Origin: Sedimentibacter sp. MB31-C6
Lineage (GTDB): Bacteria; Bacillota; Clostridia; Tissierellales; Sedimentibacteraceae
Direction: 5' to 3'
DNA: 64,000 bases
Assembly: GCF_035934735.1 (NCBI RefSeq)
Contig: NZ_CP142396.1
Span: 1,984,001-2,048,000, forward strand
Position 1 is the stretch's first letter. Every line of letters begins with the position of its first letter. A model generated the notes under the pieces. The model had not been told where the DNA came from. It ran no database searches and saw only the letters and a program-made list of their open reading frames with translations. The position numbers and the translations under genes are program-made. Of this stretch, positions 33,947 to 43,012 are shown piece after piece.

Positions 33947-34540
33947 TTATTCTTCGTAGAACTTGTATAGCTGTTCCATTTGTTCATATGTTAACATACC
34001 TATATGAGATGCTACAGCTTCACCTTTTTTGTTAATAGTTAATGTAGAAGGAAAAGAGCGAACACCGTATGTATTGGCTATACTCATGTCCTTATCTAGT
34101 ACCACTTGAAGTTCAAGATTGTTTTCTTCTACAAACTCTAGCACTTCTTCCTTTGTTTCACCAACATTAACTGCTAATATTAATAAATCTTCATCTTTAT
34201 ACTTTTCTTGAAGTTTTTGGAGGTCTGGCATTTCTTCAACGCAGAAACCACACCATGTGGCCCAAAAATTTAAAATAACATTTTTATCTCTTAAATCACT
34301 TAACTTTATCGTAGTTTTATCTAATGTTTCTAATTCAAAATCAGGAGCTATGAATTTTTCATCTTTATTAGAACTTTTGTTATCTTCTTCTATATTATTT
34401 CCTTCATTGTCTTTAGATATTTCATTTTCACTAGTAATTTGTGTTTTGTTTGAATCTGGCGGAATATTTGTATCCTTATTACTATTACACCCAGTTAATA
34501 CCAAGAAAGTAAAAATTAACAACAATAAAATATTTTTCAT
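33947..34540 (-). CDS. TlpA/ResA-like thioredoxin-fold lipoprotein
   Basis: A 197-residue membrane-tethered oxidoreductase. Lipobox LVLTGC, lipidated C18, after an 8-residue charged-hydrophobic leader; an acidic, Asn/Ser-rich linker of about 40 residues; then a TlpA-like thioredoxin domain with active site WATWCGFC (C97 and C100), VVLDKDMSIANTYGV and the cis-Pro region FPSTLTI. It should reduce or shuffle disulfides on the outer face of the membrane. Start ATG with AAGGGAATAATTT. Not in an obvious operon with the ispE gene upstream on the same strand (60-base gap), though co-transcription is possible. Confidence 0.92.
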   Translation of the reverse strand: MKNILLLLIFTFLVLTGCNSNKDTNIPPDSNKTQITSENEISKDNEGNNIEEDNKSSNKDEKFIAPDFELETLDKTTIKLSDLRDKNVILNFWATWCGFCVEEMPDLQKLQEKYKDEDLLILAVNVGETKEEVLEFVEENNLELQVVLDKDMSIANTYGVRSFPSTLTINKKGEAVASHIGMLTYEQMEQLYKFYEE

Positions 34541-34600
34541 AAATTATTCCCTTCGATTAAATTTTATTTAATATGATAAATATACCCTTTGCATTACTTT

Positions 34601-35470
34601 TTAAACAATAAACTCATATCCTTTATTTATTGTTTTTGTTTTAAATATTTCAGGGTAAATTGGTTTTAAATTGTTATATGCATCATCCATTGTTTTTTCA
34701 TTTTCAAACATACCAAATACAGCTGAACCGCTACCAGTCATATTTGAAGAAATGGCATTGTTTTTGTATAATAACTTCTTTATTTCATTTATTTCGGGAT
34801 ATATTTCTTCAACAACTTTTTCTAACGTATTTGCAGTTGACTTAACAGTATCTATATATCTTTTGTTTTTTATATACTTAATAATTTCATTATTAGAGTA
34901 GAAGTTATAATACTCTGGCAATAAGTTTTGATAAACAAATGCAGTGGACAAACTAAAATTAGGTTTAATAATCAATATATTATTCCATATAAAGTTTTCA
35001 AGTTTTAATAGCTTTTCTCCAATTCCCTTTGCTAAATATGTACCACCCATAAGGCAAAATGGAACATCAGCACCTACCATGAGCCCGATATCAATTAATT
35101 CTTCATGTGATAAGTTTAATTTCCATAATTTGTTCAATCCAATTATTAATGCTGCTGAGTTACTACTACCTCCAGCAAGTCCTGCTTCTGATGGTATTGT
35201 TTTTTTTAATTTTATGTGTAATCCAGTCTCTATATTATATTTGTTTTTAATAATTGAAGCAGCTTTTACACATGTATTTTTAATGTCTATTGGGATTTTA
35301 GGGTCACTGCATTCTAAAATAATTTGATTATTATCCATTTGTTCAAGAATAATTTCATCATGTAAGTCAATAGATTGCATAACGGTTTTAATAGAATGAT
35401 AACCGTTATTAAATTTTCCTTCAATATCTAAAAATAAATTTATTTTTCCGTAAGAATATAATTTAATCAT
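34601..35470 (-). CDS. ispE: 4-diphosphocytidyl-2-C-methyl-D-erythritol kinase
   Basis: A 289-residue GHMP-fold kinase of the MEP isoprenoid pathway. Seen: start YGKINLFLDIEGKFNNGYH, ATP loop PSEAGLAGGSSNSAALI (usual PxxxGLGGGSSD with A for second G and N for D), GADVPFCLMGG and near the end SNMTGSGSAVFGMF. Normal length. ATG with AAAGGAATGAATT. In many Firmicutes ispE lies beside veg; here corA stands between them. Confidence 0.94.
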   Translation of the reverse strand: MIKLYSYGKINLFLDIEGKFNNGYHSIKTVMQSIDLHDEIILEQMDNNQIILECSDPKIPIDIKNTCVKAASIIKNKYNIETGLHIKLKKTIPSEAGLAGGSSNSAALIIGLNKLWKLNLSHEELIDIGLMVGADVPFCLMGGTYLAKGIGEKLLKLENFIWNNILIIKPNFSLSTAFVYQNLLPEYYNFYSNNEIIKYIKNKRYIDTVKSTANTLEKVVEEIYPEINEIKKLLYKNNAISSNMTGSGSAVFGMFENEKTMDDAYNNLKPIYPEIFKTKTINKGYEFIV

Positions 35471-35805
35471 AATTCATTCCTTTACATTATTTGAAACATT
35501 ATATAATGAAATATTAAAAATAACAACTGCGTAAAAAAATTATCTTTTTATGTTTAAATAAAATATTTTTGGGTATATAAATATTACAACATAAGTTTTA
35601 CTAAATCTATACTGAGAAAAAGGAGGATTTCAAAAGATAGTTTAATGTTTCAATTAGTAAGAAGAAAAATGCAACTTGAGAAAGAAAATTAAATGTTTAT
35701 TGAAGTATGAAAATTAATCAGTTATCGATTTGGTGAAATGAATGTTAAATATATACTTACATGTAAGAAAGAAGTGATTCCCCCAAAAACAGAAATGGAA
35801 AACTC
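35471..35805. other. Gap without a recognisable gene
   Basis: About 330 bases. A good ribosome binding site (AAAAAGGAGG near 35618) is followed, too far away, by a 15-codon frame at 35645-35692 ending AAAGAAAATTAA; this looks like a gene remnant rather than a gene. The region ends in the corA terminator. No tRNA or riboswitch pattern was seen. Confidence 0.4.
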
Positions 35806-35860
35806 AAATGAATAGCACCCGATTCCTATATAACATTAGGAAATCGGGTGCTATTCATTT
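35806..35860. terminator. Strong bidirectional terminator beyond corA
   Basis: A perfect 19-bp stem (35806-35824 with 35842-35860) with an inner CCTA..TAGG, followed on the plus strand by ATTTTATCTT. Longest perfect hairpin in the window; terminates corA on the minus strand and anything transcribed from 35600 on the plus strand. Confidence 0.85.
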
Positions 35861-35869
35861 ATTTTATCT

Positions 35870-36805
35870 TTAAAATAAGTTTTTCTTTGCCAATATAAAT
35901 CCTACTAATGTAGCTGTTATTAAGGAAATACCAACTACTATCCAAAATCCAAAGGGTGAAGAAGCTAATGGTATATTAACTACATTCATTCCGTAAAAGC
36001 TTGAAAACATAGTAGGAATTGCCATTAAAATAGTTATAGAAGTTAAAAGTTTCATGACAATATTAAGATTATTTGAAATAATAGATGCAAAGGCATCCAT
36101 TGTGCCACTTAAAATTCCACTATATATATTAGCCATTTCTATTGCTTGCTTATTTTCTATAATTACATCTTCTAATAAATCTTCGTCTTCAGAATATTTT
36201 TTTATAATATTAATTCTTAGAATTTTTTCTAAAACTATTTGATTTGCCTTTAATGCAGTTGTTATATATACTAAGGACTTTTCTAAGTCTAATAATTGAA
36301 TCAACTCTTTATTTTTCATAGATTTATGAAGTTGTTTTTCAACATAATTACTCATTCTATCAATTTGTCTTAGATATAAAAGGTACCTTTGAGCATTTTT
36401 ATAAAGTATCTGATATAGAAATCTATACTTTTTAAAAGTAGAAAATGAACGAATACTATTTTTTTCAAACTGATCTATTACAATAGAATTTTTTAAGCAT
36501 ATTGTTATAATATTTTTACTAGTTATTATAATTCCTAAAGGTAATGTTTCATAAATTATATGTTCATCCGTTTTTTCAACATAAGGAGTATCAACTAAAA
36601 TTAATACTTGCTCATTTTCTGTTTCTAATCGTGCACTTTCTTCTTCATCTAATGCTGCTCTAAGAAAGTCCCCTTCTACACCTAACTTTTCTTCAATGAA
36701 GTCTAACTCCTCAGTTGTAGGATCTACAAGGTTAATCCATGTACCATCCTCAATTTCCTCTAATTTGAAGAGATTTTCATCAATTGTTTTGAATATATCA
36801 AGCAT
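35870..36805 (-). CDS. corA: CorA-family divalent-cation (Mg2+) transporter
   Basis: A 311-residue CorA-type channel. A soluble N-terminal domain (residues ~1-245) with long helices (QLLDLEKSLVYITTALKANQ) is followed by two C-terminal membrane helices. The pore signature is intact: FYGMNVVNIP (GMN, about residue 274-276) at the end of the first helix. It imports Mg2+ as a pentamer in characterised members; Co2+ or Ni2+ transport is possible. ATG with CGAGGTGAAAT. The leader holds a 12-bp hairpin and a possible small ORF (see 36832-36925). Confidence 0.94.
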   Translation of the reverse strand: MLDIFKTIDENLFKLEEIEDGTWINLVDPTTEELDFIEEKLGVEGDFLRAALDEEESARLETENEQVLILVDTPYVEKTDEHIIYETLPLGIIITSKNIITICLKNSIVIDQFEKNSIRSFSTFKKYRFLYQILYKNAQRYLLYLRQIDRMSNYVEKQLHKSMKNKELIQLLDLEKSLVYITTALKANQIVLEKILRINIIKKYSEDEDLLEDVIIENKQAIEMANIYSGILSGTMDAFASIISNNLNIVMKLLTSITILMAIPTMFSSFYGMNVVNIPLASSPFGFWIVVGISLITATLVGFILAKKNLF

Positions 36806-36831
36806 ATTTCACCTCGTTTTAATAATAGATT

Positions 36832-36872
36832 TTCTCTATTACCAAAGAGATTCTGTAGATGGTAATAGAGAA
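36832..36872 (-). promoter_or_regulatory. Hairpin in the corA leader
   Basis: Perfect 12-bp stem TTCTCTATTACC / GGTAATAGAGAA with a 17-base loop, 27 bases before the corA start on the coding strand. It is not followed by a U-run, so it is not a plain terminator, and it does not match the M-box length or sequence. Confidence 0.6.
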
Positions 36873-36925
36873 GTTGTTAAATAAATAAAGATATCAAAAA
36901 TTTCGACCTTAGGGACATCATCCAT
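36839..36925 (-). CDS. Possible 28-residue leader ORF upstream of corA
   Basis: On the corA strand, ATG 36925 follows AAAGGAAG at 9-11 bases and runs 28 codons to TAA at 36841-36839. The peptide begins MDDVPKVEIFDIFIYL and ends PSTESLW. The stop lies in the right arm of the leader hairpin, 33 bases before corA, so ribosome position could decide whether the hairpin forms. Salmonella corA is known to have a leader peptide (CorL); whether this is analogous is inference. No homologue is known to me and it could be chance. Confidence 0.35.
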   Translation of the reverse strand: MDDVPKVEIFDIFIYLTTSLLPSTESLW

Positions 36926-37111
36926 TACTATCCACTTCCTTTGCTTTATTGTATTTCGTCTTTATATAATAGACTATTTCTGTTAATTTTGCAAGGGTAT
37001 TATACTGTAAATTTAAGAAAACATACATAAATTTTAGATTTAAGGCAAAGATAATATAAAGAAGTAATATTTTCCTAAAATACATTAATATTTAGAATAG
37101 AAGGTGATTTT
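36926..37111. other. Divergent promoter region between corA and veg
   Basis: AT-rich sequence that must hold promoters for both the corA leader and veg. A -10-like TATACT at 37001-37006 faces veg; no convincing -35 is seen. Confidence 0.35.
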
Positions 37112-37369
37112 TTGACGGCGAATTCCCTTATTAGGGTTAAAAGCGTAGTAGAAGATTGTATTGGGCAAAAGGTAAAATTTAAAGTGAGAAAAGGCAAACG
37201 TAGATCTCAAATAAATGAAGGCATAATAGCAGGTACATATCCATCTGTTTTTACTGTACATGTTGAAAACAGAGGATTTAAAAGAGTTATGTCATTTAAT
37301 TATATTGATATAATGACTAATTACGTAGAATTTTTCTTGTGTAATGAAGATGAAACGAGAATAATATAA
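37112..37369 (+). CDS. veg: Veg family protein
   Basis: An 85-residue Veg homologue. Seen: LIRVKSVVEDCIGQKVKFKVRKGKRRSQINEGIIAGTYPSVF, an SH3-like small beta barrel, and MSFNYIDIMTNYVEF near the end. In Bacillus subtilis Veg is very highly expressed and stimulates biofilm gene expression by opposing SinR; its direct action is not settled. TTG start with GAAGGTGATTTT upstream fits best, no ATG in range. Monocistronic with a terminator at 37393. Its neighbourhood with ispE is conserved. Confidence 0.93.
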   Translation: MTANSLIRVKSVVEDCIGQKVKFKVRKGKRRSQINEGIIAGTYPSVFTVHVENRGFKRVMSFNYIDIMTNYVEFFLCNEDETRII

Positions 37370-37392
37370 ATTTATTTTCATACTATTATTTT

Positions 37393-37429
37393 AAACTATT
37401 GTTTTCTGAATCAATAGTTTATTTTTTTT
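37393..37429 (+). terminator. Intrinsic terminator of veg
   Basis: AAACTATTG / CAATAGTTT stem, 10-base loop, then ATTTTTTTT. Confidence 0.85.
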
Positions 37430-37476
37430 GTTTTTTTTGATATACTAGTGTAGTTAAAAGCAAAGGAGTAAATATA

Positions 37477-38319
37477 GTGAAAAAATTTTTTAAATTATTA
37501 TACATAATTCTTATAGCTTTAATTTTTATTTACTTATATGCACGGTTTATAGAACCCGCAATGTTAAATGTTCATTACGAGTGTATATATAACGAATTAA
37601 TAGATGAAGAAGAAATTACTATTTTACAATTTTCTGATTTACATATTTCAGAGTATTTCAATATAGAAGATTTATATAAAGCAGTTGAAAAAATAAACGG
37701 AGAGAATCCAGATATAGTGGTTTTTACTGGAGATTTATTTGACCACTATGATGATTATGATAATAAAGATGAATTATTTAGAATATGGAATGCGTTAGAT
37801 ATGATTGATGCTTCAATAGGGAAGTATGCTATATATGGTAATCATGATTATGGTGGTGGAGCAGAAAGGGTATATAATCAAGTCATGGAAAAGGGTGGAT
37901 TTAATTTATTAAAAAATGAACATGTTTTATTAGAAAACTACAATATAAATATAATTGGTTTAGATGATTCGATTTTTGGAAAAGGTAATAGGGACTTTTT
38001 AAATGATGTGATTGATGTTAATCATTATAATATAGTATTAAGTCATGAACCAGATATAGTAGATTTTCTTTTGGAATACAATATAGATTTACTTTTAGCA
38101 GGACATAGTCATGGTGGTCAGGTAAATTTACCTTTTATAAATTCATTACCAGTCTTAGGAGAAAAATATGTTAGAGGAATGTATAAATTTGAGAATTTTC
38201 GCGAAACACAATTATATGTTAATATTGGGTTAGGAACTTCCCAGTTACCTTTTAGGTTTATGGCTGTACCAGAACTTTCTGTATTTACCTTAAACAAAGT
38301 GAAACAGTATTATGAATAA
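37477..38319 (+). CDS. Membrane-anchored metallophosphoesterase (YkuE/YaeI type)
   Basis: A 280-residue phosphoesterase with an N-terminal membrane anchor (FKLLYIILIALIFIYLYA, residues 4-22). Calcineurin-like metal motifs occur in order: FSDLHISEY, TGDLFDHYDD, YGNHDYGGG, LSHEPDIVDF and LAGHSHGGQ. Members of this group hydrolyse phosphodiester or pyrophosphate bonds, some in lipid precursors such as UDP-diacylglucosamine. GTG start with AAAGGAGTAAATATA. Single gene; palindromic repeat copy E follows and likely terminates it. Confidence 0.9.
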   Translation: MKKFFKLLYIILIALIFIYLYARFIEPAMLNVHYECIYNELIDEEEITILQFSDLHISEYFNIEDLYKAVEKINGENPDIVVFTGDLFDHYDDYDNKDELFRIWNALDMIDASIGKYAIYGNHDYGGGAERVYNQVMEKGGFNLLKNEHVLLENYNINIIGLDDSIFGKGNRDFLNDVIDVNHYNIVLSHEPDIVDFLLEYNIDLLLAGHSHGGQVNLPFINSLPVLGEKYVRGMYKFENFRETQLYVNIGLGTSQLPFRFMAVPELSVFTLNKVKQYYE

Positions 38320-38338
38320 ACTACATATAATAACTACA

Positions 38339-38363
38339 TAGGGACGCTTTATAGGCGTCCCTA
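38339..38363. repeat. Palindromic repeat copy E
   Basis: TAGGGACGC / GGCGTCCCTA around a TTTATA loop, a one-hairpin variant of the family core GGGACGC..GCGTCCC. Lies between the phosphoesterase gene and the convergent nucleotidase gene, likely terminating both. Confidence 0.65.
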
Positions 38364-38406
38364 GTATGTTTCTAATTAATATTTATATTAATTATGGTAG
38401 AAGTTT

Positions 38407-40182
38407 TTATTTTACAGGTACCTTTAATTCATCACCAGGATAAATTAAATGAGGATTAGCAAGTTTATTGTATTCTGATAATTCTTCCCATGTTGTGTTA
38501 TATTTTTCAGCTATTTTCCATAAAACATCTCCTGAAATAACTATATAAATTTCTTCGGTTAATTCAGGTGCAGGTTCAGTTGGCTCAACAATAGGTTCTG
38601 GAATAGGTTCAGGATTTATTGGTTCATCAATAGGAGGCTCAACAGGTACTGGCTCTTCTACAGGAGCAATTTCTTTAACTGTTATTCTACCAGAAATTTC
38701 ACTTCCAGAAGTACCAAATGTATTTAAATAATCCGCAAATACTTCCTCGTATGTTCCAACTTCTCCATGTATAGGATAGTCTTTAAACATATCAAATCCA
38801 TCTCCACCGATACCTAAAAAATCATTGATAGCTACAGTATACTCAGCATCTTCAGATAAAGGAATATCACCAACAGTAACTTCTACAACTCTTGAACCAA
38901 CCGGTTGTGAAGGATCAAATACAAAGTTCATTCCACTAACTTGAAGAAATCCACCTTGAGTAGCAGGATAACCACTAACAGACTGTTCTAATACTTTGAT
39001 TAAATCTATTCCAGTAATTTTTTTCACTTGAACTGTATTTCCGAATGGGAATAATTCTGCCAATTGTCCAAAGGTTATATCTCCAGGTTCTAAAGATATT
39101 CTGATATTTCCACCATTTACGAAACCTATATCAGCTCCGGCAGCATATCTTACAGCATCAGCAGATAAATTACCAAGATTTGTTTCCTTTGTTCTTACAT
39201 TTTCTCTTGTTCCATCTAGGAATATATCAGTTTTGGCAACTACCTGCGAAAATACAGCCTCATTTTCAGCGTTTATTTCTTCTATTGTTTTTGCTAAATC
39301 AGGGTCAGCAACTGTATTTGCTGCTGCCTCAGAAGTAAGTAGTTGGGCAGTTTTATTAACAACTTCGCCATTTTGTATTTCTATATTAATATAGCCTAAA
39401 TTCTTATCATGTTCACCTGTTTGAGCGATTAATGTATCGTTAACAAACATTCCATTTTCTAATAATGTATGGCTATGTCCGTCTATAATTACATCAATAC
39501 CTTCTACATTTTCTGCTATTGCCTTTGATGTTACTACAGAGCTTTCATCTATTCCGATATGGGCCAATGCTATGATAACATCAGTTTGGTCATCTAACTC
39601 ATCGACCATTTTCTTCGAAACTTCTATCGGATCCGCAAATGTAATTCCTTCTACATTTGTTGGACTTGTTTTATATTCAGTTTCAGGAGTAGTAAGACCG
39701 AATATACCAACTTTGACTCCGTCTATTTCTTCTATTACATATGGTGTAAATAAGTATTCATCATCTTTTAAAACGTTTGCACTTAACATACCTATTTCTG
39801 TTAAGTCTTTTAATTCTAATAATCTTTCTTGACCGTAGTTAAAATCATGATTACCCACTGCCATGTAGTCATATCCTGCGGCTTCTAGTATTTTTATTGA
39901 ATTTTCACCATTACTGATATTAACTATAGGCATTCCATGAAGCGTATCACCAGCATCAAGAACTAATGTGTTAGGATTTTCTGCTTTAGCTTCTTTAATT
40001 AATGTAGCAATTTTTGCAAAACCCATGATATTGTTATAGCTATCTTCTTCTAGTCTTCCGTGAGTATCATTAGTATGGATAATTGTAATTAAAATGGTTT
40101 CATCCTCTGCAGCAAAAACAAAGCTAAAACTGTTAAGAATTAATAGAGATATTAATACTAAACTTAATACTTTCTTTTTCAT
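38407..40182 (-). CDS. Secreted 5'-nucleotidase/metallophosphatase with LysM domain
   Basis: A 591-residue exported enzyme. Signal peptide MKKKVLSLVLISLL through FVFA (cleavage about residue 25). N-terminal calcineurin-like domain: IIHTNDTHGRLEE, LDAGDTLHGMP, GNHDFNYG and IIDGHSHTLLENG. Then the 5'-nucleotidase C-terminal domain (~310-500) with GNLSADAVRYAAGADIGFVNGGNIR and NDFLGIGGDGFDMF. A Pro/Glu-rich linker (~505-540) leads to one LysM (~545-590, YIVISGDVLWKIAEKYNTTWEEL) that binds peptidoglycan. It dephosphorylates external nucleotides and stays attached to the wall. ATG with TTAGGAGGTACAAA. Confidence 0.94.
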   Translation of the reverse strand: MKKKVLSLVLISLLILNSFSFVFAAEDETILITIIHTNDTHGRLEEDSYNNIMGFAKIATLIKEAKAENPNTLVLDAGDTLHGMPIVNISNGENSIKILEAAGYDYMAVGNHDFNYGQERLLELKDLTEIGMLSANVLKDDEYLFTPYVIEEIDGVKVGIFGLTTPETEYKTSPTNVEGITFADPIEVSKKMVDELDDQTDVIIALAHIGIDESSVVTSKAIAENVEGIDVIIDGHSHTLLENGMFVNDTLIAQTGEHDKNLGYINIEIQNGEVVNKTAQLLTSEAAANTVADPDLAKTIEEINAENEAVFSQVVAKTDIFLDGTRENVRTKETNLGNLSADAVRYAAGADIGFVNGGNIRISLEPGDITFGQLAELFPFGNTVQVKKITGIDLIKVLEQSVSGYPATQGGFLQVSGMNFVFDPSQPVGSRVVEVTVGDIPLSEDAEYTVAINDFLGIGGDGFDMFKDYPIHGEVGTYEEVFADYLNTFGTSGSEISGRITVKEIAPVEEPVPVEPPIDEPINPEPIPEPIVEPTEPAPELTEEIYIVISGDVLWKIAEKYNTTWEELSEYNKLANPHLIYPGDELKVPVK

Positions 40183-40278
40183 TTTGTACCTCCTAATATT
40201 TTATTTTTTCCAGTAATTACATTATACTATCATAAAATTACATTTACAAGCATTCTATTAATTATATGAATAAAATGA

Positions 40279-40305
40279 TTGACAAAAAAATAAAAGTGAT
40301 ATAAT
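40279..40305 (+). promoter_or_regulatory. Promoter of the proS T-box leader
   Basis: TTGACA (40279-40284) and TATAAT (40300-40305); the 15-base spacer is short, but both boxes are perfect matches. Transcription would start near 40312, just ahead of the T-box stem I. Confidence 0.6.
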
Positions 40306-40315
40306 ATGTTTTTAA

Positions 40316-40557
40316 TACAAAGATTGAATAAATATCACAGTGATGAGGACTAGTAAATATACATGGTCTATAGAGAGAAGGTTGGTGGTGAAACGCCTTT
40401 GTCCCTCTGTATAATGAACCTACCTTTGAGTGTTTGGGAGTAACAACCCAAAGGGCAAAACCCTTATATGATTGAGATGTTGCTACAATATTATGTAGCA
40501 ATTAGAGTGGTACCGCGGATATCCGCCTCTTAATTAAGAGGCGGATTTATATTTTAT
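40316..40557 (+). ncRNA. T-box leader of proS (specifier CCU, Pro)
   Basis: A T-box regulator that lets proS be transcribed when uncharged tRNA-Pro binds. Signs: stem I with AGAGAG and GGTTGGTGGTGAAA distal elements; specifier GAACCTACCTTTGAG whose triplet CCT at 40419-40421 is a proline codon; the T-box core AGAGTGGTACCGCGG (40504-40518) with UGGU to pair tRNA ending ACCA; and a terminator ATCCGCCTCTTA / TAAGAGGCGGAT (40519-40544) followed by a U-rich tract. Confidence 0.93.
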
Positions 40558-40635
40558 ACGACTAATACCATTTATCAGAAGGTTTTTCTGAAAAAATTGT
40601 TGGTAGGTCAACCGCAATGATTGAAAGGAGATAAT

Positions 40636-42081
40636 ATGGCTAAAAAAGACAAGAATTTTGTAAAAGAAATTACACCTATGGAAGAAGACTTTAGTAGATG
40701 GTACACAGATGTAATATTGAAAAATGAATTGGTGGATTATTCACCAGTAAAAGGATTCATGGTAATAAGACCTTATGGATTTGCTTTGTGGGAAAAAATA
40801 CAAGAATTTGCAGATGAAAAATTTAAAGCAACAGGACATAAAAATATGTATTTTCCTTTACTAATTCCAGAAAGTTTATTAAACAAAGAAAAAGACCATG
40901 TGGAAGGATTTGCACCTGAAGTTGCTTGGGTAACTCATGGAGGTAATCAAGAATTAGGAGAAAGGTTAGTTGTAAGACCTACTTCAGAAACTATCATCTG
41001 TCATATGTATAGCAAATGGTTAAATTCATATAGAGATTTACCATATTTGTATAATCAGTGGTGTAGTGTTGTAAGATGGGAAAAAACAACGAGACCATTT
41101 TTAAGAACTTCTGAGTTTTTATGGCAAGAAGGACATACGTTACATGAAACGGAAGAAGAAGCACAGTCAGAAACATTGCAGATGCTTGATATATACAGAC
41201 AGGTTGCAGAAGATTTAATGGCAATGCCAGTAGTAATTGGATTAAAAAGTGAAAAAGAGAAATTTGCTGGAGCATATGCAACATATACTATGGAAGCATT
41301 AATGCATGATGGTCAGGCATTGCAAGCTGGCACATCTCATAACCTTGGTCAACACTTTACAAAGGCATTTGATATTAAATATCAAGGTAGAAGTGGTAAA
41401 GAAGAATATCCATATCATACTTCTTGGGGTATATCAACAAGATTGATAGGAGGACTTATTATGGTTCATTCAGATAATAGGGGTCTTGTTTTACCACCAA
41501 GGATGGCACCAACACAAGTAGTTATTATTCCTATAGCTCAAAAAAAAGAAGGAGTATTAGAAAAGGCTAATGAACTTTATGATAAAATAAAATCACAAAA
41601 TATCAGAGTAGAGCTTGATGATGATGCTGAAAATTCACCTGGTTGGAAGTTTAACCAATATGAAATGAAGGGTTACCCTATTCGTATAGAAATAGGACCA
41701 AGAGATATTGAAAACAATCAAGCAGTAGTAGTTAGAAGAGATAAATTGGAAAAAGAAATAATATCACTAGATAATATTGAAAACACTGTTTCGGATATGC
41801 TTGAAACAATGCAAAATGATATGTTTGAGAAAGCAAAAGCTCATAGAGAAGCAAACACATACGTAGTTGAAGATTATGAGAAGTATAAAAAAGATTTGCC
41901 TAACCGTCCAGGATTTGCAAAAATGATGTGGTGTGGTGAAAGAGAATGCGAAGATAAGTTAAAAGAAGAAACCGGTGCTACAATCAGATGTATTCCATTT
42001 GAACAGGAAGATCTAGGACACAAATGTCATATTTGCGGCAAAGAAGCAAAACACATGATTTACGTAGCAAGAGCTTATTAG
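40636..42081 (+). CDS. proS: Prolyl-tRNA synthetase, archaeal/eukaryotic type
   Basis: A 481-residue class II synthetase that charges tRNA-Pro. It is of the short form without the bacterial editing insert. Seen: start [31 protein letters not shown], motif 2 region ([15 protein letters not shown]), LWQEGHTLH, and [15 protein letters not shown]. The C-terminal zinc-binding tail has [14 protein letters not shown] and CHICG and ends in ARAY; a terminal Tyr is typical of this type. The start is ATG 40636 after GAAAGGAGATAAT; the earlier in-frame TTG at 40621 lies before it. Controlled by the T-box leader. Confidence 0.97.
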   Translation: MAKKDKNFVKEITPMEEDFSRWYTDVILKNELVDYSPVKGFMVIRPYGFALWEKIQEFADEKFKATGHKNMYFPLLIPESLLNKEKDHVEGFAPEVAWVTHGGNQELGERLVVRPTSETIICHMYSKWLNSYRDLPYLYNQWCSVVRWEKTTRPFLRTSEFLWQEGHTLHETEEEAQSETLQMLDIYRQVAEDLMAMPVVIGLKSEKEKFAGAYATYTMEALMHDGQALQAGTSHNLGQHFTKAFDIKYQGRSGKEEYPYHTSWGISTRLIGGLIMVHSDNRGLVLPPRMAPTQVVIIPIAQKKEGVLEKANELYDKIKSQNIRVELDDDAENSPGWKFNQYEMKGYPIRIEIGPRDIENNQAVVVRRDKLEKEIISLDNIENTVSDMLETMQNDMFEKAKAHREANTYVVEDYEKYKKDLPNRPGFAKMMWCGERECEDKLKEETGATIRCIPFEQEDLGHKCHICGKEAKHMIYVARAY

Positions 42082-42092
42082 CCCTAGCCCCA

Positions 42093-42132
42093 TAAGATCC
42101 TTCGGGTAAAACCCTTAGGATCTTAATTTTTC
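42093..42132 (+). terminator. Terminator of proS
   Basis: TAAGATCCT / AGGATCTTA with an inner GGGT/ACCC stem, then ATTTTT. Confidence 0.85.
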
Positions 42133-42183
42133 CAGCGGTTTTTCTGCCAACTGCTGTAAAGCTGGCGGTATTCAGTTTGTAAT

Positions 42184-42867
42184 TTACATATCGATATTTA
42201 ATATTTTGAATTTTTCTATATCCTTTATAAATATGTATTTGTTATTGAAATCTATTAATCCGTCTTTTCTCATTTTATTTAGTTCACGAGAAAAGGAAGA
42301 ACGTTGAACACCTATTTTTTCAGCCAAATCTTTTTTAGACATATTTAATTTAATTTCTGTAGTACCTTGCGAGTAATATTCATACAATAAAAATTCAATA
42401 ATACATTGTCTTATTGTTTTAAAAGTTAATGATTTAATTTTATTAGATAATATTAATGTTTTATTAGAGAGAGATTGAAGGAAATTAATTAAAAAGCGTT
42501 CATTATTTTGACAGAGCTTTAAAACTAGTTCCTTTTTTATATGTAGTATTGTAGTATTGCTTTTAGCAGTTACTGTCATTGGAAAATTGTTGTTACTAGA
42601 GAAAAGAAGATTTTCACCTAAAACGTCACCTTTCATAAAATCATTAATAGTTAAGATGTTTCCTTCAGAATCAATTTTTTGAATGGTAACACTTCCTTCT
42701 AAAATAAAATCTAAATTTTCACATTTTTCATTCTGTAGATAGATGATAGAACTTTTTTCATATTTTTTAATTTTATAATAATTAGAAGTAAAAAGTTCCA
42801 TTAACTCGTCATAAGAGAAACATTTAAATAAATCATTATTTTTTATTAGTTTTATAAAGTACTCCAT
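42184..42867 (-). CDS. Crp/Fnr-family transcriptional regulator beside the exporter operon
   Basis: A 227-residue regulator: sensor beta-barrel (residues ~8-115), dimer helix, and a winged HTH (~160-220; KKDLAEKIGVQRSSFSRELNKMRKDGLIDF). No FNR-type cysteine cluster is present (Cys residues are single), so the effector is unknown. The start is ATG 42867 behind AAGGACGGGTTAATT; a 28-residue longer reading starts inside palindromic repeat copy F and is rejected. It diverges from the HlyD/ABC operon and an inverted repeat at 43013-43036 lies between, at the class II activator position for that operon. Confidence 0.9.
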   Translation of the reverse strand: MEYFIKLIKNNDLFKCFSYDELMELFTSNYYKIKKYEKSSIIYLQNEKCENLDFILEGSVTIQKIDSEGNILTINDFMKGDVLGENLLFSSNNNFPMTVTAKSNTTILHIKKELVLKLCQNNERFLINFLQSLSNKTLILSNKIKSLTFKTIRQCIIEFLLYEYYSQGTTEIKLNMSKKDLAEKIGVQRSSFSRELNKMRKDGLIDFNNKYIFIKDIEKFKILNIDM

Positions 42868-42891
42868 AATTAACCCGTCCTTATTATTTTC

Positions 42892-42985
42892 TGTAGGGGA
42901 CGCATTGTATGCGTCAAGAATTTTGCATTGCATGCATCCCGCGTTCTCCACGTCCTGCGGTTTGCATACAATGCAAACCCTACTA
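42892..42985. repeat. Palindromic repeat copy F (three-hairpin, 94 bp)
   Basis: Starts TGTAGGGG and ends CCCTAC. It contains GACGCATTGTATGCGTC, GCATTGCATGC and TTTGCATACAATGCAAA hairpins. Located just upstream of the Crp/Fnr start and before its promoter or in its leader, so it may affect that gene's expression. Confidence 0.7.
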
Positions 42986-43012
42986 CTTTCAAGATGACAT
43001 AAATATTTTTAC

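Noticed and set aside
35645-35692. 15-codon ORF after an orphan RBS
   Set aside because: Spacing to the RBS is too long and the peptide is too short to support as a gene.
36832-36925. M-box (Mg2+) riboswitch upstream of corA
   Set aside because: The structured part is only about 40 bases, with none of the M-box conserved segments.
42868-42951. 28-residue N-terminal extension of the Crp/Fnr regulator
   Set aside because: It would be encoded by palindromic repeat copy F and the RBS lies before the internal ATG at 42867.
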